From Hyphochytrium catenoides (taxonomy: Eukaryota > Sar > Hyphochytriomycetes > Hyphochytriales > Hyphochytriaceae): a DNA stretch of 15,738 bases. The DNA lies in assembly GCA_900088475.1 (NCBI GenBank), contig FLMG01004443.1, positions 2,549 to 18,286 on the forward strand, read 5' to 3'. The notes below the pieces were generated by a model. It ran no database searches, was not told the origin of the DNA, and saw only the letters and a program-made list of their open reading frames with translations. Position numbers and translations under genes: made by a program. Within the stretch, counting starts at the first letter, position 1. Every line of letters begins with the position of its first letter. Positions 11,098 through 15,738 of this stretch are shown here, piece by piece.

Positions 11098-11106
11098 ATG
11101 AAATGA
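11098..11106 (+). promoter_or_regulatory. Minimal upstream ORF overlapping the receptor start
   Basis: ATG AAA TGA starts five bases before the receptor ATG at 11103 and overlaps it in another frame. If the mRNA includes it, ribosomes would meet a two-codon ORF whose stop lies over the true start, a possible translational brake. The start context was not tested. Confidence 0.3.
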
Positions 11107-13055
11107 TAGTCCTTACTTCAGCTTATTTGAAGGTTATTCTCATTATCGGCTTCACTGTCAAACACGTTAGGCTATTGGCAGCACAATCTTCATTATATGG
11201 AGCTCACGAGTCAACGGCAACGTCTTCAACTTGGGTACTTATACTGCCTTCGAGCTTCGAAGTGACCAGAAGACGAACAAGCAAACTCGATGGAATCATA
11301 CTGGTGGACGCGGATGGGTATAATAGCAGTACAGATCCTCAGTACGAAGTCCTAATCAGTGTGACGCAGGGTTACTTATCCATAAGTAGTGTAGAAGCCC
11401 TGCGCGGAGTGACCTTTAGAGTCGGGGACGGTAACTTTAATGCTGAGATGAGCTTTCATGGCAATTACGCGGAAACTAAGCAGGCGCTGGAGGGTCTGAC
11501 TTTTACACATGTCAACGCCGAAGTTCAAGGGAAGAATAGACTCTTCTTCTCGGTGGAACTGAGTCGGATCAGTCAACGTAACATCTCGACAGCCGGAGAT
11601 CTAATCCCCATCAACATTTTAGCACCGAGGGGCACCAAGGAAGGTTTACGAACAGTTCGTGCAGATAGCTATTATAGGAGAATGGATAGTGTTCACCCGT
11701 CTGAACCTACAATTCTTTGTCAGTTCAAAGAGTACGGGCTTTGCTACCTACCACTTTCAGCAGCTGTGGCGCTTGGCATTTGCGTCGTCGGCTTCCTCGG
11801 CCTCCTGACAATAATGTGGCTAAAAAGAAGAATGAGTACTCTTACAAGGTTCTCCAAAAGGGTTTCCAGCCACGATTCCTCTTCGCCTAAAGAAGAGCAA
11901 GCTCCGTCCACCATCTCGTCTCAGGCCAAAGCTATCAGGGCCAAACCCATCAGTCTCTCTGAAGTCGCCGTTGAGGCACTTCCTCGTAGCGATACTACGG
12001 ACACTAGGACCTTGAACTCAAACGTCTTCATAGAAGAAGCACTAGCAACCCTTTCTACTCCACAAACCCTGTATTTTGTGATAACTCATCTCGAGTTGAC
12101 GGATAACGTAAGTGTAAGGCAAACCGCAGCCTGGATTCACAAGCTTCTGGGAAAAGCAGATGAGCGTGACGACCTTCTAGTGTATCTGATGCAGAAAGAG
12201 CTGTCTTCGTTGATCGCTGAGGGACCCGCAATTGTAAAACAGTTGTCCGCCTCAACTCCGTCAAAAGCATCCGGTGGGGAGCAGACTCTGAGAGCATTCC
12301 TCACCTTATCTTTGGCTCCTCAGATTGACAAATGGGCAGAGCCTGTTGTTCGTACCGCCATCGGGTACGTCTCCTCTTTAGACGTAGCTAAACAGCTCCA
12401 AGATGACAATCTTCGCATGAACGAGGAGCTACTGCTTATTTTGCGTGGTGTGAAAACAATTCTCGAAGAGACCACCGCATGCATTGATAGCCTGCCCTCT
12501 GCATTGCTTTCTCTTCTGTCAGCTACCGTCAGAACATATGGACAGGATTCCCTAGGCACGAACTATCCATACAACCGATACTTCGGTATCGTCGCAATTA
12601 AGGATGTCCTCATCAGATGTATAAACCCAGATGCAGGCACTGAGGAGAACCTATCCTGCCCAGCATCTTGGAAGCAGACACTTCGACTTATTAGCAATGC
12701 CGCAGCTGACATTTGCGCGGATGGTGCTGAACGTTACCTCCAGAATGCTCCCTATACCTGTTCCCAAGACCCCCAACTAAAGAACCTTTGCACTGAATTA
12801 GACTCTTTAAGGCGCCGTTTATTTTTTAGAGCCTCCCTCAATTTGGATAAGCATGCTGGCCCTTATGAGCTTGCAACAAGTTCCAAACTAGTTAATTTTG
12901 GTGCTAGGCAGTCAGAGCTGGAGCAGATCATCCCGGATATAAAGAAGACACTATTGCTTGGGCTAGATTTCGCCAAGATAACCCTTAACCCTACCGCTAA
13001 AGCCGATGTCCAACAGATCAGACTTATTCTGGAGGCACTGATGCTACAACCCTAG
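11103..13055 (+). CDS. Single-pass receptor with adhesin/cadherin-like ectodomain and cytosolic RasGAP-like domain
   Basis: An uninterrupted 650-codon frame ends in TAG. Residues 1-28 form a likely signal peptide (hydrophobic core LKVILIIGF, cleavage near LLAAQSS). Residues about 58-153 match the pattern of cadherin-like or VCBS-type beta domains of giant bacterial adhesins: ISVTQGYLSI, GVTFRVGDG, then MSFHGNYAETKQALEGLTFT. A membrane span lies at 217-240, followed by basic residues and a Ser-rich linker. Residues about 320-580 are helical and follow the RasGAP plan: EELLLILRGVKTIL, then DSLPSALLSLLSATVRTYGQ at 462-481, then DVLIRCINPDA at 501-511, equivalent to the FLRFINPA signature, then WKQTLRLISNAAADIC. 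The segment aligned to the arginine-finger loop (LSASTPSK, 381-388) has no Arg, so catalysis is doubtful, as in IQGAP proteins. The layout recalls plexins, which also place a GAP fold behind a receptor. The RasGAP assignment is by motif only. Confidence 0.68.
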   Translation: MIVLTSAYLKVILIIGFTVKHVRLLAAQSSLYGAHESTATSSTWVLILPSSFEVTRRRTSKLDGIILVDADGYNSSTDPQYEVLISVTQGYLSISSVEALRGVTFRVGDGNFNAEMSFHGNYAETKQALEGLTFTHVNAEVQGKNRLFFSVELSRISQRNISTAGDLIPINILAPRGTKEGLRTVRADSYYRRMDSVHPSEPTILCQFKEYGLCYLPLSAAVALGICVVGFLGLLTIMWLKRRMSTLTRFSKRVSSHDSSSPKEEQAPSTISSQAKAIRAKPISLSEVAVEALPRSDTTDTRTLNSNVFIEEALATLSTPQTLYFVITHLELTDNVSVRQTAAWIHKLLGKADERDDLLVYLMQKELSSLIAEGPAIVKQLSASTPSKASGGEQTLRAFLTLSLAPQIDKWAEPVVRTAIGYVSSLDVAKQLQDDNLRMNEELLLILRGVKTILEETTACIDSLPSALLSLLSATVRTYGQDSLGTNYPYNRYFGIVAIKDVLIRCINPDAGTEENLSCPASWKQTLRLISNAAADICADGAERYLQNAPYTCSQDPQLKNLCTELDSLRRRLFFRASLNLDKHAGPYELATSSKLVNFGARQSELEQIIPDIKKTLLLGLDFAKITLNPTAKADVQQIRLILEALMLQP

Positions 13056-13968
13056 GAGGGGTGGCGACGGATTGATCACCAGCGGGAAAAGTACTCCCCG
13101 CGACAACATCCCAGAGTTTCCAGTGTGCATCAGCAATCGTTCTGTTTCCCCGGGCAGAGTGGTGAAGGCGCATCCCTAGGAATAATTCCCCAATAAAAAG
13201 CGCCTCTTCTTCTCCCTCTCCAGGCTCCTCGTCCGACCGCCACTTCGCTTCTTCCACGCCATTAGGGTCTGTCTCTCTCTTGTGAAGAGCTTAACAAAGG
13301 CAGAAAGCGACGACAGAGAGAAATTAGAGAGGAAGGAGAGAGAGAGAAGAGAGAGAGAAGGGGGGGAGGGAGAGAGGAAAAGAGAGAGAGAAAGAGAGAG
13401 GTAGGTGAGGGACAGAGAGACAGAGAGAGAGAGAGAGAGAGAAAAAGAGGGAGAGAGTCAGAAAGAAAGTCTCTCAAGATTTTGCGCTATCTTCTATGAA
13501 AAACAAAATAGTCAAGGAACGAACCAGTGCTGTCTCTCTCCTGCCGGTCTCTCTCCGGATGTCTCTCCTGGTCTCCATTTCTTCTCTCTGCCAAAAGGAC
13601 CTCTTCCCTCTCAAAAAAATTGCCGGAGAAGAGACTCCCCGGTCTCCTCAGAGCAGCCCGGACTCTCTCCCAAAAAGAGGGAAAGCTCGGCTTGGGACAG
13701 AGAGAGAGAGAGAACGAGGCATTGACCAGGTCAGCAGACGGAAGCTCCAAGTCTTTATCTTCAAAGCGCTTGTGCAGTAGCGTCAGTCTCTCTCCATATC
13801 CAGCTTGAAAAGAAGAGGAGAGAGAAAGGAAAAGTCAAGAAGAAGAGAATCTGACCAGGAGTTTCTAATCTAACTTTAAGGGGAGAGGGCGAGGGAGAAA
13901 GAGGAGAGAAAGAGAGAGAAAGAGAGAGAGAGAGAGAAAAAGAGAGAAAGAGAGAGAGAGAGAGAAAA

Positions 13969-14001
<33 letters not shown>

Positions 14002-14143
14002 AAGAGGAAAAAAGGGGAGGATGATAGAGAGAGGGGGTAGAGTAGAGAGAGAGAAAGACAAGAGATCCAAGAAAGTCTGCTTAGTCAGCCACGCGAACAG
14101 AAGACATTGAATTGAACCACCCTATCCCTTCCTTCTCTTTCCT

Positions 14144-14204
<61 letters not shown>

Positions 14205-14650
14205 TGCTCGCTCTTACTCTCACCTCCCTCAGCTCTCCTGCTGAGCACGTGCAAGCACTCTGCAGAGCAATCCACGGCCAGCACTCGCCATCCGCGTCTA
14301 AGAAGCTCCATAGAATCTGTTCCAGCCCCACAGCCAAGATCTATCGCCAAGGGAGGGAGAGAGAGAGAAAGAGAGAGAGAAGGAGAGAGAGCATTGTCGC
14401 GGCACAGACTAGCTCTTCCCTGTCTCTCTTTCGTCTTGGCGTCCCATAGCGTGAGGGCGAGAAGAAGAAGAGACGACGGCTTCTGTTCCCTTTCGGCCTC
14501 TCTCAGGTAGACTTGCAACACTCTCTCAGCTGTTAACAAAGGAGGAGAGAGAGCCTGCACTTCTTCTTCCTCTTCTTCTTCTTCTTCTTCGTCTGTAGAA
14601 GAGGAAGAGACACCGGAGGACCAGCTGCCGTCTCTCTCTTCTCTTGACAT
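13024..14650 (-). CDS. Class I SAM-dependent methyltransferase (TehB-like), three exons
   Basis: Proposed exons are 14650-14224, 13803-13601 and 13278-13024, giving 294 residues and a TAA stop. The first junction is phase 1 on both sides with a good donor (GTGAGAG) and acceptor (TTTTCAAG). The second is phase 0 but its donor (GTCCTT) is weak. Motif I is LAIDLGCGAGTD at 101-112, followed by LLRRGWRVLAVD at 116-127, whose acidic end would bind the SAM ribose. FED then ADLVNASFSL at 166-175 is motif IV, then FWERVRAALRRPGSLFSGNFF, and a C-terminal HWKLWDVVA at 262-270 recalls the HWHVFxxVA end of bacterial relatives. The substrate is unknown. The N-terminus has a Ser-rich stretch and ten consecutive Glu residues (21-30). 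A Ser-Leu run just before motif I (about 89-98) comes from a CT microsatellite; it could instead be a pyrimidine tract of an unrecognised intron. Upstream coding exons cannot be excluded. Confidence 0.68.
13192..13197 (+). terminator. Candidate AATAAA polyadenylation signal of the GAP-like receptor gene
   Basis: A canonical AATAAA lies 137 bases after the TAG stop. It sits inside the last exon of the opposite-strand methyltransferase gene, so the two mature mRNAs would overlap tail to tail. Confidence 0.4.
13305..13482. repeat. Imperfect GA/CT microsatellite in methyltransferase intron 2
   Basis: The plus strand is GA-rich with G-runs, so the sense (minus) strand is CT-rich and lies in the 3' half of the proposed 13279-13600 intron, ahead of the acceptor at about 13279. 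Confidence 0.8.
13869..14060. repeat. Long GA/CT tract in the 3' half of methyltransferase intron 1
   Basis: Plus strand GA-rich, sense strand CT-rich. Within it a unit with AAAAAGAGAGAAAG recurs with a 28-base period (AAAAA at 13937 and 13965), so the tract grew partly by duplication of a longer unit. Confidence 0.85.
14142..14206. repeat. (CT)n/(GA)n tract in the 5' half of methyltransferase intron 1
   Basis: Plus strand CT, so the sense strand is GA, starting within 20 bases of the donor at 14223. It is complementary to the CT-sense tract at 13869-14060 in the same intron. Confidence 0.88.
14560..14594. repeat. (CTT)n trinucleotide repeat coding a poly-Glu run
   Basis: Read on the minus strand this is a GAA/GAG run encoding ten Glu in the methyltransferase N-terminus. 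It is a coding microsatellite, in frame. Confidence 0.8.
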
Positions 14651-15161
14651 CACGCTTCTCTCTTCTATCCTATGAAGGCAGGAGAGAGAGCCGGTCCTTT
14701 TGAAGGAAGCGGAGATTTGCCCGTCAGCGGCTCAGGAGGAGTTTGCCTCATAGTGTTAAACTTGGAAAGTTTGTGCTGGGAAAGAGAGAAAAGAGAAAAG
14801 GCGATGAGAAGCACACTTCTGAAGCTTTCTGTCTGAGAGGCAGCGCCAGCTGGTTGTGGGAGAGAGAGAGCGGAGCGAAAGAGAGAGAAAGAGGGAAGAG
14901 AGAGAGAGAGAGAGAGAGAAAAAGGAGAGAGAGAGAGAGAGAAAAGAGAGAGAGAGAGAAAGGAGAGAGAAAATAGAGGGAGAGACAAGGAGGGAGACGG
15001 GAGAGAGACCAGCAGGAGAGAGAGACAGAGAAAAGACCTAGCAAAAAGCAAGAAGCAACAGAACGACGGAGAAAAGATCACATCAGGAATAATCAAGCAG
15101 TCGACGCCTATGATAACTATGAAAGTTGACAGTAACGCCTTTTAGCTTGAGATTAGTACCT

Positions 15162-15162
<1 letters not shown>

Positions 15163-15232
<70 letters not shown>

Positions 15233-15240
15233 CACACACA
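15163..15240. repeat. Perfect (CT)31 run followed by a CA run
   Basis: Thirty-one uninterrupted CT units, then GTCTCT, then (CA)5. This is the longest perfect microsatellite in the window. Runs this pure mutate quickly and are prone to sequencing length error. Confidence 0.92.
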
Positions 15241-15640
15241 TTTTCTGTCTTATTCTGTCTCTTGATGGCCTTCCGTCTCTTTCTTTGAAAAGATTTGCCC
15301 TGGTGGCATCAGAGTCATCAGTCTCTTTCGTGTTCTCTTCTCCTTCATCAGGTGCCCCATTCTCTTTCCTCTCTCCGCCAGAACAGCCTCTTTTTCCCAA
15401 AAGCGTGAGAAGAGCGAAAGAGAGAAGACACGGACAGAAAAGAAAAGCGAGCGCTGGGAAGTTCAGTCACGAGCGAGAAAGAGAGAGAGCAGCACAGACA
15501 TTCTTCCTTGCCAGAGGCAGAGGGACGGAGAAAGACTTTAGAGCGAAAGGCAGTGGCGAAGGTAGACAAGGCGAGACATATAGAAGGGGAGAGAGAGAGA
15601 GATTTAGGAAATCGGTAGGAAAGAACCAAGAGAGAGAGAG

Positions 15641-15680
15641 AAAAGCAGGAGAGAGAGAGAGAAAAGCAGGAGAGAGAGAC
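15641..15680. repeat. 21-base tandem repeat
   Basis: AAAAGCAGGAGAGAGAGAG occurs at 15641 and again at 15662 within GA-rich DNA, a simple two-copy tandem duplication. Confidence 0.6.
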
Positions 15681-15700
15681 ACAGAGAGAGACAAAGCACA

Positions 15701-15738
15701 ATGAGCAGCAGCTCATTTGCCCTGGAGCCTTCCTCCTC
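15701..15738 (+). CDS. Possible start of a further gene, cut by the window end
   Basis: ATG at 15701 opens a frame (MSSSSFALEPSS) that runs to the window edge without a stop and, unlike the DNA before it, is not GA repeat. Twelve codons are too few to judge; the product is unknown. Confidence 0.25.
   Translation, partial: MSSSSFALEPSS

Larger units (their letters stand above)
9181..11102. promoter_or_regulatory. Divergent intergenic region with presumed promoters
   Basis: This 1.9 kb lies between the starts of the LRR-GCC gene (minus) and the GAP-like receptor gene (plus), so it must hold both 5' ends. It is more AT-rich than the coding parts and lacks GA/CT tracts. Open frames here (for example 9493-9726 plus and 10513-10737 plus) show no family motif, and I do not call them genes. 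A pyrimidine-rich stretch ending in CAG at 11091-11093, ten bases before the ATG at 11103, looks like a splice acceptor, so the plus gene may have a 5' untranslated exon upstream. Confidence 0.5.
14651..15700. other. Microsatellite-rich region upstream of the methyltransferase
   Basis: No gene is recognised in this 1 kb. It has a GA-rich tract at about 14860-15030, a pure CT run at 15163-15224 with CA at 15231-15240, and more GA at 15470-15690. Open frames on both strands here are dominated by Arg-Glu or Ser-Leu repeats. The region probably holds the methyltransferase 5' end, perhaps with a leader intron, and the promoter of the possible gene at 15701. Confidence 0.55.

Noticed and set aside
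12979-12994. Telomere-like AACCCTTAACCCTA.
   Set aside because: Only two imperfect units, inside the receptor coding frame.
1-15738. CRISPR array, transposon ends, rRNA or tRNA genes.
   Set aside because: Direct repeats are all simple microsatellites with no unique spacers; no transposase or reverse transcriptase motif and no tRNA or rRNA signature was seen.

Overview
The window is nuclear DNA from a flagellated (centriole-bearing) eukaryote, most likely a unicellular protist. It holds compact genes with many short GT-AG introns. All three kinds of stop codon are used normally, so the genetic code is standard. One gene resembles TEDC1, a partner of delta- and epsilon-tubulin. Two others encode membrane receptors with modular extracellular domains. 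The lineage cannot be fixed from sequence alone. Dense GA/CT microsatellites sit at both ends, while the middle (about 3.7-13.0 kb) is almost free of them.

Layout, left to right. (1) 327-3667, plus strand: a nine-exon gene whose joined 534-residue product resembles TEDC1. (2) 3985-9180, minus strand: a 21-exon gene for a 1276-residue type I membrane protein, made of signal peptide, plant-type leucine-rich repeats, a long cysteine-rich GCC2/GCC3 (ephrin-receptor-like) region interrupted by a cysteine-free insert, one membrane span and a 16-residue tail. (3) 9181-11102: a 1.9 kb intergenic region between divergent genes. (4) 11103-13055, plus strand: an intronless 650-residue receptor with signal peptide, one bacterial-adhesin/cadherin-like beta domain, a membrane span, and a cytosolic domain whose motifs match RasGAP but lack the arginine finger. 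(5) 13024-14650, minus strand: a three-exon class I SAM-dependent methyltransferase whose last codons overlap the end of gene 4. (6) 15701 onward, plus strand: a possible start of another gene, cut by the window end.

All splice junctions were read by eye. They were accepted where GT/AG sites, reading phase and family motifs agreed; the weak ones are marked.

The most interesting part is the divergent receptor pair. One member has a large recognition ectodomain but no signalling domain; the other has a small ectodomain and a plexin-like cytosolic GAP-type domain. The exon architecture of the first gene is also notable: LRR exons are all joined in phase 2, and cysteine-repeat exons mostly in phase 0. 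In the flanking genes, GA-rich tracts lie near intron 5' ends and CT-rich tracts near 3' ends, which could fold introns into hairpins.
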